37,500 nucleotides of DNA. It comes from Peribacillus muralis (GTDB taxonomy: Bacteria > Bacillota > Bacilli > Bacillales > DSM-1321). The notes under the pieces are model-generated. The model searched no databases, was not told where the DNA came from, and saw only the letters and a list, made by a program, of their open reading frames with translations. The stretch's first letter is position 1. Each line of letters opens with the position of its first letter. Below are positions 10,981-19,686 of this stretch, piece after piece. The translations under genes and the position numbers were made by a program. The stretch spans positions 257,501-295,000 of the forward strand of contig NZ_CP017080.1 of assembly GCF_001645685.2 (NCBI RefSeq), written 5' to 3'.

Positions 10981-12243
10981 ATGAAAGGGAAATGGAAAAT
11001 AATTGTGGTCTCCGTGGCGTCGATCGTTTTAATTACCGTTAACTTATACCTTATTGAAAAGAAAGAAAGCAAAGTGGAAAGAACCGTTTTCGTGGAAAAA
11101 TGGACAAAGGTAAAAAAGGATACCATTACGGCTACCATTCAAAAAAAGGCAGTCATAAAACCTGCAGAAGTTCATGATATTTATTTCGATGGCAAGAATA
11201 ATGACTTCCGGAAATTCCTTGTAAAAGAGGGGGATGAGGTTACTGCTGGCGCCTCGTTGTTTGAATACACCACATTGGAGCTTGATGCGCTTAAAGCGAA
11301 TTTGTCAGCGGAGAAAACGGCGGCTGAGGGAGAGATTTCCGGGATTGACCAATACGCAGCGAAGCTGAGGGCATATCAAGGGAATCTGGAGCGTGATTCC
11401 GATAAAGCGGTCATTGATGATTCGGTAGAACAAAAGTTGAATATTGATATAACAACTAGCTCCTCTGACCTCATTGAAAGTAACATCGAGCAAGAATTGT
11501 ACAAGCAGGAACTCGAAAAAAACCGCTTGAACGAAAAAGTGAAGATGTTAAGTACTCAGTTAAGTTCAATCGAGACACAGACTAAGGCGGTTGAGACGAC
11601 GAGTGAGACTGACGGCATAGTTAAGAATATCAATGAAGACCTCAATAACCCCATTATATCCATTGCTTCAGCAAATATGGGAATTGAAGGGTATTTCTCC
11701 GAAAGTGAGATGAAAAAGGCTGAAGTGGGCATGACTATAAAGGCAAGCGCCCCTGCTTTGAAAAAGGAACTGAAGGGGAAAATAAGCCGCATCCATTCTT
11801 ATCCGGCAGACGAGCCGACACTGACAAAGGATAACAAGTTCCCGTTTCAAGCCTTGATCGAAACGGATGGTGAGGAAGCAGAGCCGTTGGTGGTGGGAGC
11901 CAAGGTCGATCTTTCCATTATTACCAATGAAAAGGCGGGTGTCCCCTCCATCCCTGTAAAATCTGTTAATGATACTAAAAAACCGCATATCTACAAATTG
12001 ACTAAAAAAGGCTATTTGGATAAACACTACGTTACATTGGGACTTAAGGCGGAAGGAAAACAGGAACTTATAAAGGGACCGGCAGTAGGTGATGTCATCC
12101 TGATGGAACCGGAGAGGGTGATGAAAAACCATTCCCATTTCATTACTCCCATCCAATTCGACAAAGTGAAGACCAAAACGTATAAGAAGTTCACCGCAAG
12201 GGAAAAGGTACGGTACGTGTTACTCGGCATCCTTGAAAAATAA
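10981..12243 (+). CDS. HlyD/MacA-type efflux adaptor subunit (YknX-like)
   Basis: A 420-residue membrane-anchored adaptor. One N-terminal transmembrane helix (about 6-25) is followed by the first half of a biotinyl-lipoyl hairpin (81-96, VKEGDEVTAG), a coiled-coil hairpin (about 98-203, Glu/Lys-rich), the second lipoyl half (204-220) and beta-barrel domains. In Gram-positives such adaptors bridge a membrane transporter to the wall side. No ABC or RND gene follows; after the gene there is a riboswitch and an unrelated symporter. The C-terminal 40 residues are unusually basic (KVKTKTYKKF). It could serve the RND pump at 4938-8072 or a transporter elsewhere; this is inference. Confidence 0.8.
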   Translation: MKGKWKIIVVSVASIVLITVNLYLIEKKESKVERTVFVEKWTKVKKDTITATIQKKAVIKPAEVHDIYFDGKNNDFRKFLVKEGDEVTAGASLFEYTTLELDALKANLSAEKTAAEGEISGIDQYAAKLRAYQGNLERDSDKAVIDDSVEQKLNIDITTSSSDLIESNIEQELYKQELEKNRLNEKVKMLSTQLSSIETQTKAVETTSETDGIVKNINEDLNNPIISIASANMGIEGYFSESEMKKAEVGMTIKASAPALKKELKGKISRIHSYPADEPTLTKDNKFPFQALIETDGEEAEPLVVGAKVDLSIITNEKAGVPSIPVKSVNDTKKPHIYKLTKKGYLDKHYVTLGLKAEGKQELIKGPAVGDVILMEPERVMKNHSHFITPIQFDKVKTKTYKKFTAREKVRYVLLGILEK

Positions 12244-12392
12244 ATAAATTCATTAAATGAAAAGAGATTGGATAATATACCTATATAACTTTTGTGGGTG
12301 AATCAAAAGACGGAATTATAGTTAAAATGAAGTATAATACAGAATTTTCAGACATGTTTAAAGATTTTTTATACGCTGAACAAGAATAAATA

Positions 12393-12419
12393 TTTACAGA
12401 TTAACACTTTTAGTATAAT
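12393..12419 (+). promoter_or_regulatory. Possible promoter of the riboswitch-gltT unit
   Basis: TATAAT at 12414-12419 lies about 7 bp upstream of the expected start, just before the riboswitch. The -35 is weak: TTTACA at 12393 with a short 15 bp spacer. Confidence 0.35.
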
Positions 12420-12432
12420 ATTTTATTATAAG

Positions 12433-12572
12433 TTAATTCGCTTAATCTTATTCAAGAACGGGGGACCCAAATTTGTGGATATTATCCGCTAGGGGTGAAT
12501 TCAGAAATGAAAGGGCATTTGTGTTTCCAATTCCTAACCCGACAGCTAACCTCGTCAGCGTCTTTAAGGGAA
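12433..12572 (+). promoter_or_regulatory. c-di-AMP riboswitch (ydaO/yuaA class)
   Basis: The conserved blocks of the ydaO-yuaA aptamer occur in order: CGCTTAATCT (12439-12448), GGGGGACCC (12460-12468), AGGGGTGAAT (12491-12500), CCCGACAGCTAACCTCGT (12538-12555) and the closing GCGTCTTTAAGGGAAC. The terminator at 12603-12626 lies 30 bp downstream. CATGTGT (12573-12579) can pair with ACACATG (12605-12611), which would break that terminator hairpin. This class normally switches genes off when cyclic di-AMP is high. The regulated gene here is the glutamate/aspartate symporter 175 bp downstream. Confidence 0.88.
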
Positions 12573-12602
12573 CATGTGTGAATATTCACGCCAATAAGAA
12601 AT

Positions 12603-12626
12603 CGACACATGAAGTGTCTTTTTTTT
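12603..12626 (+). terminator. Riboswitch-controlled terminator in the gltT leader
   Basis: GACAC-ATGAA-GTGTC (12604-12618) followed by eight T, between the aptamer and the gltT start. Its left arm can alternatively pair with 12573-12579, giving a terminator/antiterminator choice. Confidence 0.78.
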
Positions 12627-12746
12627 CGGCGTAAAGATAGAGTTTTTCAAAAAAAGAAAAATTACTTTCTTTCTATTAGTATCTGTTTCCCTTACCGAGA
12701 CAAAACGTTTTTGCATCAAAGACTTTATAGAAGGTGAGGAAAGTAC

Positions 12747-14006
12747 ATGAAGAAAATTAAATTAAGTTTAGCGAGCCAGATCTTCATTGGTCTAATTCTA
12801 GGGATAATCGTTGGAGCCATTTTTTATGGTAATGCGACAGCCCAAAACTTTTTACAGCCATTCGGGGACATTTTCCTAAGAATGATTAAAATGATCGTTG
12901 TACCAATCATTGTTTCCAGCTTGATCGTTGCCGTAGCGGGTGTAGGTGATTTGAAAGCGGTAGGTAAATTGGGTGCTAAATCACTTTCGTACTTTGTAGT
13001 GGTAACCCTTACAGCAATTGCTGTTGGTCTAATTTCAGCTAATATCATCCAGCCTGGTGCCGGTGTGAACATGAATAATCTGGAACAAACGGATATTTCC
13101 ACATATGTTGATACAGCAGAAACGAAGCAGCATGAATCATTTGTGGACACACTCATACACATTGTACCATCCAATCCAGTAAAAGCCATGGTAGAAGGCG
13201 ATATGCTAGCGATTATTTTCTTCTCCGTACTGTTTGGACTAAGCATCGCTGCTATCGGTGAGAAAGGGAAACCAGTATTCCGCTTCTTCCAAGGTACAGC
13301 GGAGGGAATGTTCTACTTAACTAATATGGTTATGAAATTCGCTCCTATCGGGGTATTCGCCCTAATTGGTGTGACCATTTCCAAGTTCGGTTTGGAATCT
13401 TTAATTCCATTAGGTAAGTTAGCGCTTTCTGTCTACGGAACCATGATTTTCTTTGTAATCGTCGTTCTGGGCCTTATTGCAAAATTTGTAGGATTCAATA
13501 TCTTTACATTGATTAAGCTTCTTAAAGCGGAATTGATTCTTGCTTTCTCGACAGCGAGTTCAGAAGCCGTTCTTCCGAAAATCATGGAGAAAATGGAGAA
13601 AGCGGGATGTCCGAAGCATATTGCTACTTTCGTTATCCCGACTGGATATTCATTCAACCTTGATGGCTCTACATTATATCAAGCGTTAGCAGCTATCTTC
13701 ATCGCTCAAATGTATGGAATCGACTTAAGTGCGTATGAGCAAATTACATTAATGCTAGTGCTAATGATTACATCTAAGGGTATTGCAGGCGTACCAGGTG
13801 TTTCCTTCGTAGTTCTTTTAGCTACATTGGGAACAGTCGGTATTCCAATCGAAGGTTTAGCATTCATCGCTGGTATCGACCGTATTCTTGATATGGGACG
13901 TACAGTGGTTAATGTTATCGGTAATTCACTTGCTGCAATCGTCATCTCTAAATGGGAAGGGCAATTCAATCCTCCTTCCGCTGAGGAATTAAAACAAGTT
14001 TCTTAA
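12747..14006 (+). CDS. gltT: Glutamate/aspartate : cation symporter (DAACS family)
   Basis: A 419-residue dicarboxylate/amino acid:cation symporter that imports glutamate and aspartate with H+ or Na+. Family signatures: the HP1 serine-rich AFSTASSEAVLP, the TM7 motif NLDGSTLY (NMDGT equivalent), the HP2 loop SKGIAGVPG, and the TM8 substrate site DRILDMGRTVVNVIGN, whose Asp, Arg and Asn bind an acidic amino acid. The Arg in TM8 supports glutamate/aspartate rather than neutral substrates. The sequence is very close to Geobacillus GltT as I recall it. Start ATG follows GGTGAGGAAAG. It is a single-gene unit with a c-di-AMP riboswitch in its leader and a strong terminator after it. Confidence 0.92.
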   Translation: MKKIKLSLASQIFIGLILGIIVGAIFYGNATAQNFLQPFGDIFLRMIKMIVVPIIVSSLIVAVAGVGDLKAVGKLGAKSLSYFVVVTLTAIAVGLISANIIQPGAGVNMNNLEQTDISTYVDTAETKQHESFVDTLIHIVPSNPVKAMVEGDMLAIIFFSVLFGLSIAAIGEKGKPVFRFFQGTAEGMFYLTNMVMKFAPIGVFALIGVTISKFGLESLIPLGKLALSVYGTMIFFVIVVLGLIAKFVGFNIFTLIKLLKAELILAFSTASSEAVLPKIMEKMEKAGCPKHIATFVIPTGYSFNLDGSTLYQALAAIFIAQMYGIDLSAYEQITLMLVLMITSKGIAGVPGVSFVVLLATLGTVGIPIEGLAFIAGIDRILDMGRTVVNVIGNSLAAIVISKWEGQFNPPSAEELKQVS

Positions 14007-14010
14007 TAAC

Positions 14011-14048
14011 GAAAATCCAGAGTGATGAGTCACTCTGGATTTTTTTTT
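14011..14048 (+). terminator. Terminator after gltT
   Basis: AATCCAGAGTGA-TGAG-TCACTCTGGATT hairpin followed by a T run, a few bases after the gltT stop. Confidence 0.93.
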
Positions 14049-14327
14049 GACGTTAAAACGCGGCTTCGGCATGGGGCATCTATGGTAACGAGCATCGCAT
14101 TGTTTTATAAAGCACGTTGAAAGGCGAAGTTGATCTTTCCGGTTCGGGCGCATTCTGCAGATTGGATATTTAAATGTGGCGAATATGTTCATTATAATTA
14201 GTGGAAGTGCAGGGCGAAAAGCGGTTCAGTTAGTGAGATTCAATATTCCCGGTTATATAACCTACGTCTAAACCAAAAAGTTTGATAAAATAACAGTATG
14301 GATTGCAAGTTCGGAGGGGGTCTGGTT

Positions 14328-15110
14328 ATGAAGAACGATAGCGATGATATATTATACATGCATATGCAAGCTTCCGAGCGGTTTGTCCTTTTCAATGGAC
14401 TCAACTTTCGGGAATTTGCTTATTCACTGCCATCTTCCTTGGATTCCATCTTATTACTGAAACATCAATTCGATGGTGGGGAATACAATTTGAATGTGTT
14501 GCTTGAGAGCGCTTCGTCAGAGTCCATCGCCAAGCTTCTTAAAGAAAACGTCCGTGCGTATGGCGATTTTTGCTGGATCGACTTTGAAGAGGCGGAAGGG
14601 CTGGATGAACTGGACGGAAGAGAGCTGGCTGAGCTTTTGTATTTAGGTCATACGAAAACTCATTTGCAGCCTCCTTTTTTACGCAAATTGAATAACCGAT
14701 ATGTATATCTCGCTCAGGACGACGGATGGTTCAATAAGGTTTATTTTCGATCTCTTTCGGCATTTTATATGATGTTGGGAAGTTTGATTCCGTTAAAGCT
14801 GGAGCTGCTAAAAGTAGAGCGGACGTGGCTCGGAATCCGAAAGAAAAATGAGTTGACGGCCATCCCTCTAGAAGTGATTTCTACATTGGTTCCGATACTT
14901 GCAGAGGGCCTGGTTTTTTCCTTTCGAGACGTTAGGTACTCCAGGGCCAAAATAGAGATCCCGATATGGGTCGTAGGCGATTATTTGAACATGGATGAGA
15001 TGCAGGAGGACTTTTCAAAGCAGAACAAGGAGGATCCGGATGTATTCATCAGCTTCAGCAGAAAGGAAAAAACCTGGGATTGCGTCATCAAAAATGACTT
15101 CTACATTTAA
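14328..15110 (+). CDS. Unrecognised cytoplasmic protein upstream of ddl
   Basis: About 260 residues from ATG at 14328, chosen because GGAGGGGG precedes it at good spacing; an in-frame ATG at 14298 lacks such a site. The product is soluble, mixed alpha/beta, with no signal peptide, membrane helix or metal-binding cluster. Features: an acidic stretch in the middle (FEEAEGLDELDGRELAELL), a Tyr/Trp-rich central part (about 125-150) and a charged C-terminal third. I do not recognise the family. It sits 168 bp before ddl in the same direction without a clear terminator between, so it may be co-transcribed, but nothing ties it to wall synthesis. The 280 bp before it hold no gene that I can see. Confidence 0.75.
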   Translation: MKNDSDDILYMHMQASERFVLFNGLNFREFAYSLPSSLDSILLLKHQFDGGEYNLNVLLESASSESIAKLLKENVRAYGDFCWIDFEEAEGLDELDGRELAELLYLGHTKTHLQPPFLRKLNNRYVYLAQDDGWFNKVYFRSLSAFYMMLGSLIPLKLELLKVERTWLGIRKKNELTAIPLEVISTLVPILAEGLVFSFRDVRYSRAKIEIPIWVVGDYLNMDEMQEDFSKQNKEDPDVFISFSRKEKTWDCVIKNDFYI

Positions 15111-15278
15111 ACATTACATGTTCTTTCCGTTTATTAGTAGTAAGACTTCCTGCCTCACGCATAAAAGATAAGAGTGGGAAGATTGGAAATTCCCGTGTGG
15201 TGGAAGTTTCGCTTTTCCCGTTTAAGTGTAAAATGATACAATGAACATGGTTAAAAGAATATTGGAGGGTAATAACTC

Positions 15279-16361
15279 ATGAAAACTAAACTTGGTTTGC
15301 TTTATGGTGGGAAATCTGCGGAGCATGATGTTTCAATGCAGACGGCTTTAGCTGTCATCAAAGCACTCGATTTAGCAAAGTTTGATATATATCCGATTTA
15401 CATAACAAAAGATGGTTCGTGGATAAATGGCCCGAAATTAACCGCACCTCCAGAGGATGTAGCGGCTTTGACTTTTTTGCCTGAAAAATCGACCTCACCG
15501 CTTGCGCTGCAAGCCCATTCAACTGATGAAAATGGTGAATCGACTGGATATGACGTCATTTTCCCGTTGCTTCATGGACCTAATGGAGAGGACGGAACGG
15601 TTCAAGGGATGCTGGAACTGCTGAACCTTCCTTATGTAGGCAATGGCGTTCTAGCGTCATCGGCTGGAATGGATAAGGTTATCATGAAAAACATCTTTGC
15701 TCATGCTGGACTTCCTCAAGTGAAATACACATGGTTCATTCGCTCTGAATGGGAAGCCAATAAGGAAGCTGGGATTAAAAAGGTTGAAGATGAAATTGGG
15801 TACCCTTGCTTTGTTAAACCGGCGAACCTAGGTTCCAGTGTCGGCATTAGTAAATGTGATGATTCACATAGCTTGGAAAAAGCGGTCGCGGAGGCTTTCC
15901 AATTTGACCGGAAAATCATCATTGAAGAAGGGGTCGTAGCACGGGAAGTGGAGTTTGGCATTCTAGGCAATGATGATCCTACTTGCTCAGTGGCGGGAGA
16001 GATCATCCCCAAAAAGGATTTCGCCTTCTATGATTACTCAGCAAAATACGAGGATGGGAATTCCGCAATGGTCATCCCAGCTGAAATTAGTGAAAATGAG
16101 TTTGCCGCGTTATCCGCAATGGCCATCTCTGCCTTTAAGTCATTGGATTGCTCTGGATTGGTCAGAGCCGATTTCTTCTTGACGAAAGAGGGGAAAATTT
16201 TTATCAATGAAGTGAATACAATGCCTGGGTTCACTCCTTATAGCATGTTCCCTCTACTCTGGAAGCACACAGGAGTCGACTATCCGGCTTTGATTGAAAA
16301 ACTCGTCAAGCTTGCTTTGGAACGTCATCGTGAAAAACAGCAAATAAAATATACAGTCTAA
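15279..16361 (+). CDS. ddl: D-alanine--D-alanine ligase
   Basis: An ATP-grasp ligase of 360 residues making D-Ala-D-Ala for peptidoglycan. Motifs in order: the [10 protein letters not shown] loop (10-19), [12 protein letters not shown] (99-110), the ATP-grasp [13 protein letters not shown] (180-192), [12 protein letters not shown] (216-227) and the metal/phosphate site [13 protein letters not shown] (308-320). The omega loop FYDYSAKY (250-257) carries the Tyr found in D-Ala-D-Ala enzymes rather than the residue of vancomycin-resistance D-Ala-D-Lac ligases, so normal glycopeptide-sensitive precursors are expected. Start ATG follows TTGGAGGGT. TACAAT at 15237-15242 may be its -10. murF follows at 157 bp, as in many bacilli. 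Confidence 0.96.
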   Translation: MKTKLGLLYGGKSAEHDVSMQTALAVIKALDLAKFDIYPIYITKDGSWINGPKLTAPPEDVAALTFLPEKSTSPLALQAHSTDENGESTGYDVIFPLLHGPNGEDGTVQGMLELLNLPYVGNGVLASSAGMDKVIMKNIFAHAGLPQVKYTWFIRSEWEANKEAGIKKVEDEIGYPCFVKPANLGSSVGISKCDDSHSLEKAVAEAFQFDRKIIIEEGVVAREVEFGILGNDDPTCSVAGEIIPKKDFAFYDYSAKYEDGNSAMVIPAEISENEFAALSAMAISAFKSLDCSGLVRADFFLTKEGKIFINEVNTMPGFTPYSMFPLLWKHTGVDYPALIEKLVKLALERHREKQQIKYTV

Positions 16362-16518
16362 TCATCAGGGTATGTATAAATTCATCTTCCAAAACCCGTC
16401 AAATGATCCTTTTTTGAGAGGTCCAAATTAGCAGGAGCCGGCAATTTACTGGTTTCTGCTTCATTTGGTTAATGGGTAGGAGAGCGGATAACGTTTCAAA
16501 GAATGTAGGAGGAACAAA

Positions 16519-17901
16519 ATGATAAAGAGAACGTTAAAACAAGTGCATGAAATGGCAGGGGGATTGAATGATATCACTCCATTTCAATCCAGAGTAATTC
16601 AAGGGGTTACAATCGATTCAAGAACAATTAAAGAAGGATGTTTGTTCGTTCCGCTCAAGGGTGCGCAAGTTGACGGGCACCAGTATGTCAAACAGGCTTT
16701 GGCGGATGGGGCGGCAGCCTCTTTTTGGCAAAAGGATGTACCGAATCCACCTAATGATCTACCGCTAATCATTGTCGAGAATACTGAAAAAGCATTGCAG
16801 GAACTAGCGCGTTCCTACCGTTCCGAACTGAATATAAAGGTCGTGGGAATTACAGGAAGCAATGGAAAAACCACGACGAAGGATATGACGGCTGCGCTGC
16901 TTGCCACCACGTACAAAGTCCATAAAACGAGTGGTAACTTCAATAATCATCTTGGTTTGCCACTAACGGTACTGTCGATTGAAGAGAATACGGAAGCTGC
17001 CGTTTTGGAGATGGGAATGAGCAGCCGCGGTGAAATTGAGTTTTTATCCAACATGGCAAAGCCTGATGTAGCCATCATTACCAATATTGGTGAATCACAC
17101 TTATTGGATTTGGGGTCACGTGAGGAAATTGCGAATGCAAAGCTCGAGATCGTCGAAGGCTTGGCGGAGGAAGGTGTGCTGATTTATCACGGAGATGAGC
17201 CTCTACTTCGCAATCGGATCAAAAGGGATTTCCCTGATATGAAGGTAATATCTTTTGGACGCACCGAACAAAATGACCTATTTCCACAGCTGATCACACA
17301 AGGGGCGGATAGCACAACATTCACTATCGCGTGTGATGGAACGGAAGCTGAATATGCAATACCCGTTTTAGGTCATCATAACGTTCTTAATGCGTTGGCT
17401 GCGATTTTGGCTGCAAAGGAATTTGGTGTGGATGATTCATCTATTCGTATGGGCCTCTCAGCCATTCAGTTAACCAACATGAGGATGGAGATGGTCGAGG
17501 GTGCAAAAGGGCAGAAGATCATCAATGACGCGTATAATGCGAGTCCAACTTCCGTCAAGGCTGCTGTCGAATTGATTGAGGGTTTATCCGGTTTCGAGAA
17601 GAAGATACTCGTTTTGGGAGATATGCTGGAGCTCGGACCGCAGGAAAAAGATTTTCACTTGAAAATTGGTGAATTGATTTCCAGTGACCGGATTGATAAG
17701 GTTTTCACGTATGGTCCTTTAGCCGAGTTTATTGGCAAGGGGGCGAGCGAGGCTTTTTCTAAAGAAAATGTTCGTTCCTTCCAAGATAAACAGAAGCTTA
17801 TAGCGGAGCTGGAAGCATCGACACAAGTAAATGACATCATTCTGGTGAAAGCTTCCAGGGGCATGAGGCTGGAGGAAGTCGTTCAGGCTTTACAGAAGTA
17901 A
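16519..17901 (+). CDS. murF: UDP-MurNAc-tripeptide--D-Ala-D-Ala ligase
   Basis: The 460-residue last Mur ligase of the cytoplasmic pathway; it adds the D-Ala-D-Ala made by Ddl to UDP-MurNAc-tripeptide. The N-terminal domain binds UDP-substrate (TIDSRTIKEGCLFVPLKG, 31-48). The central ATPase domain has the P-loop GITGSNGKTTTKD (110-122) and VLEMGMSSRGEIEFL. The C-terminal domain holds NDAYNASPTSVKAA and GDMLELG. Start ATG follows GGAGGAAC. It is probably in one unit with ddl and is followed by a strong terminator. Confidence 0.96.
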   Translation: MIKRTLKQVHEMAGGLNDITPFQSRVIQGVTIDSRTIKEGCLFVPLKGAQVDGHQYVKQALADGAAASFWQKDVPNPPNDLPLIIVENTEKALQELARSYRSELNIKVVGITGSNGKTTTKDMTAALLATTYKVHKTSGNFNNHLGLPLTVLSIEENTEAAVLEMGMSSRGEIEFLSNMAKPDVAIITNIGESHLLDLGSREEIANAKLEIVEGLAEEGVLIYHGDEPLLRNRIKRDFPDMKVISFGRTEQNDLFPQLITQGADSTTFTIACDGTEAEYAIPVLGHHNVLNALAAILAAKEFGVDDSSIRMGLSAIQLTNMRMEMVEGAKGQKIINDAYNASPTSVKAAVELIEGLSGFEKKILVLGDMLELGPQEKDFHLKIGELISSDRIDKVFTYGPLAEFIGKGASEAFSKENVRSFQDKQKLIAELEASTQVNDIILVKASRGMRLEEVVQALQK

Positions 17902-17933
17902 GAATCTATAAAAAACCTTATAGAAGCGGCCCT

Positions 17934-17978
17934 AAGCTGCAGACAATCTCGCTAAGAGTATGTCTGCAGCCTTTTTTA
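17934..17978 (+). terminator. Terminator after murF
   Basis: GCTGCAGAC (17936-17944) pairs with GTCTGCAGC (17962-17970), followed by a T run. The loop is long at 17 nt. Confidence 0.8.
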
Positions 17979-18128
17979 GATTTATAACACTTATAGGATA
18001 GGCATTGGACATGGACCATTTCGTTTCACTTCAGTCAATTGCTCATCCAAAGGAATCCGAGGAGCCTCTTCATGTCGACCGCATCTGAGCGGTGGTCATA
18101 GTACCTGCGGATCTGTCCATTATCACCC

Positions 18129-19280
18129 CTAAAAAAGTGTGCCGGCAATGATGCTGATATCATCATCAATTTCGGAATGCCTCATTCTTGATAGCAGGAG
18201 CTCCTGTAGAAGGTCGTGCGTAGAAAGATGGGCATTATCGATGAATTCCTTCTCGATGCCCTCAGATCGGTCAGTGCCGGAAGGGCTAGGTGTTTTACAA
18301 AGGCCATCTGAATAGATGATGAATCGGCTTCCAGGTTCGTAGTGGAACACTACTTTTTTTATCGGTATATTCGGAATGAGGCCTATTGGAGCACCCTCTT
18401 CACTTAGCCGGAGGGTAAGATTGGTGTCCGGACTATGGAAAAGGGCTGGGAAATGGCCGCAGTTCACATACTCAATGAATCGATCCTTTGTATTGATGTA
18501 TGCAATGAAGGCTGAAAAGCAGGCGTTAATTGTATCGGCCATATGCATTCCTTGGGATAATCCCTTCATATGCTTATTCAATTCCTTGGTTATGGCGATA
18601 GGGTCCCTTACCCGTTTGATCAGCTCGGGCATCAAAGTGCGGATGGACATTTGTATAAGCGCTGTATGAATGCCTTTTCCGTACATATCGGTCATGATGA
18701 AGGCGTATTTCCCTTCACTCAACTCGGTCCAGTAAAATAGATCGCCTGACAATTCACCGGAAGGCTGGGAAAGCCCTGTGATCTCGATTTGATTATTTTC
18801 AATGGGTGTAGGCAAGCAAAAATCTTGAAACTCCCTTGCGATTCGCAGACTGCTTGCAGATTTTTGATTGATCTTTTCGAGTTCCTGGCCCTTCATCTTA
18901 AAAGAGAACAGATGCATACTGATATTTTTCAGGGAGTTTAATTTGATGCTGACTTCAACCGGATCAGAAGGGATGGGAATGGTTAGATAAAAGGTCCTTT
19001 TAGGTAATGCCGGAGGATTCTTCATTTCCTTGGTTCGTTTGTAAATGAATAAAATGGGAATTTCAAGGGATTCGGCAATGGCAACCAAAGCCGTTTGCTG
19101 CCAGGAATCTTTTGAAATGTGCAAAGGCAAAATGAATAAGGTTTGCATCAGATCCGTCGATTCCTGGAATAAATATTTTTGTTCGTCTGGATTATCCAAA
19201 AAGGTGACTGTCATATTCATTTTTTTTAACAACAGGCTAAATTCCTTGCATGCAGGTGTATCTAATGAGTAAATATTCAT
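18129..19280 (-). CDS. Orphan PP2C (SpoIIE/RsbU-type) serine phosphatase
   Basis: 383 residues. The C-terminal two-thirds (about 165-383) are a SpoIIE-type PP2C domain of the kind that dephosphorylates anti-sigma-factor antagonists. Metal-binding acids are intact: D180 (SGDLF), D198 (TDMYGKG), D325 (YSDGL) and the D372-374 cluster (DDDIS); YVNCGHFPAL is also typical. The N-terminal 125 residues look like a degenerate response-regulator receiver (alternating beta/alpha, no clear phospho-acceptor Asp), joined by a short helical linker (about 126-155). ATG follows AGGAGGTTGC. It stands alone. It could be an extra input to RsbV/sigma-B, like the receiver-PP2C RsbY of the B. cereus group, or act on another antagonist; no cognate sits next to it. 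Confidence 0.87.
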   Translation of the reverse strand: MNIYSLDTPACKEFSLLLKKMNMTVTFLDNPDEQKYLFQESTDLMQTLFILPLHISKDSWQQTALVAIAESLEIPILFIYKRTKEMKNPPALPKRTFYLTIPIPSDPVEVSIKLNSLKNISMHLFSFKMKGQELEKINQKSASSLRIAREFQDFCLPTPIENNQIEITGLSQPSGELSGDLFYWTELSEGKYAFIMTDMYGKGIHTALIQMSIRTLMPELIKRVRDPIAITKELNKHMKGLSQGMHMADTINACFSAFIAYINTKDRFIEYVNCGHFPALFHSPDTNLTLRLSEEGAPIGLIPNIPIKKVVFHYEPGSRFIIYSDGLCKTPSPSGTDRSEGIEKEFIDNAHLSTHDLLQELLLSRMRHSEIDDDISIIAGTLF

Positions 19281-19300
19281 GCAACCTCCTATGTATTAGG

Positions 19301-19328
19301 TTTATAGGTCAATCATACTGTAATCCAA
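19301..19328 (-). promoter_or_regulatory. Promoter of the PP2C phosphatase gene
   Basis: On the minus strand: TTGGAT (19328-19323), a 16 bp spacer and TATAAA (19306-19301), 20 bp before the start codon. A sigma-A-type match; no sigma-B consensus is seen there. Confidence 0.5.
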
Positions 19329-19440
19329 GCATTTTTTTATCATTTTTTTATAAAAGTTGAATATATATACAAATGCATGCTGGAAGGCCTAAGAATTGAT
19401 GAAAAGGGATAGGGCTTAAACCGGGATGTTCTTTACATAG

Positions 19441-19686
19441 AAACTATTTGGAGGAAATACATATCATATAGAAAAACATTCTTCAGTAAGTATAAATAAC
19501 GTCGATATTGGCTTAATCAATAAAGAATCCATCTTCTTATATTGGGATATAGTAAGTATGGGAACCTATAATGAATCAAGTCGTTTTACAGCTCCAAAAG
19601 AGAATGTAACATCAACTTCCAGAACGGGCCGCGGAGCAGAATCTGCATGGCTGATATCGACTTTCCCAATCTTTAAATTAATGTAA
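19441..19686 (+). pseudogene. Possible remnant of a small gene
   Basis: A stop-free stretch of 81 codons without a start codon in its first half. It follows GGAGG at 19450-19454, but the codon at the right distance is not a start. The reading contains VSINNVDIGLINKESIFLYW and NESSRFTAP, protein-like in composition and loosely reminiscent of the small spore proteins of the GerP type, though I cannot claim homology. A frameshift near 19465 could separate it from a start. It ends at TAA 19684-19686. Confidence 0.3.

Noticed and set aside
15279..16361. Possibility that ddl is a D-Ala-D-Lac (vancomycin-resistance) ligase
   Set aside because: The omega loop keeps the FYDYSAKY tyrosine typical of D-Ala-D-Ala ligases, and no vanH/vanX-like genes are adjacent.
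18129..19280. Suspicion that the PP2C domain is inactive because its motif reads TDMYGKG instead of DVSGHG
   Set aside because: The metal-binding Asp and the Gly pair are retained (compare ADVIGKG in RsbU here), and the other acidic residues are present.
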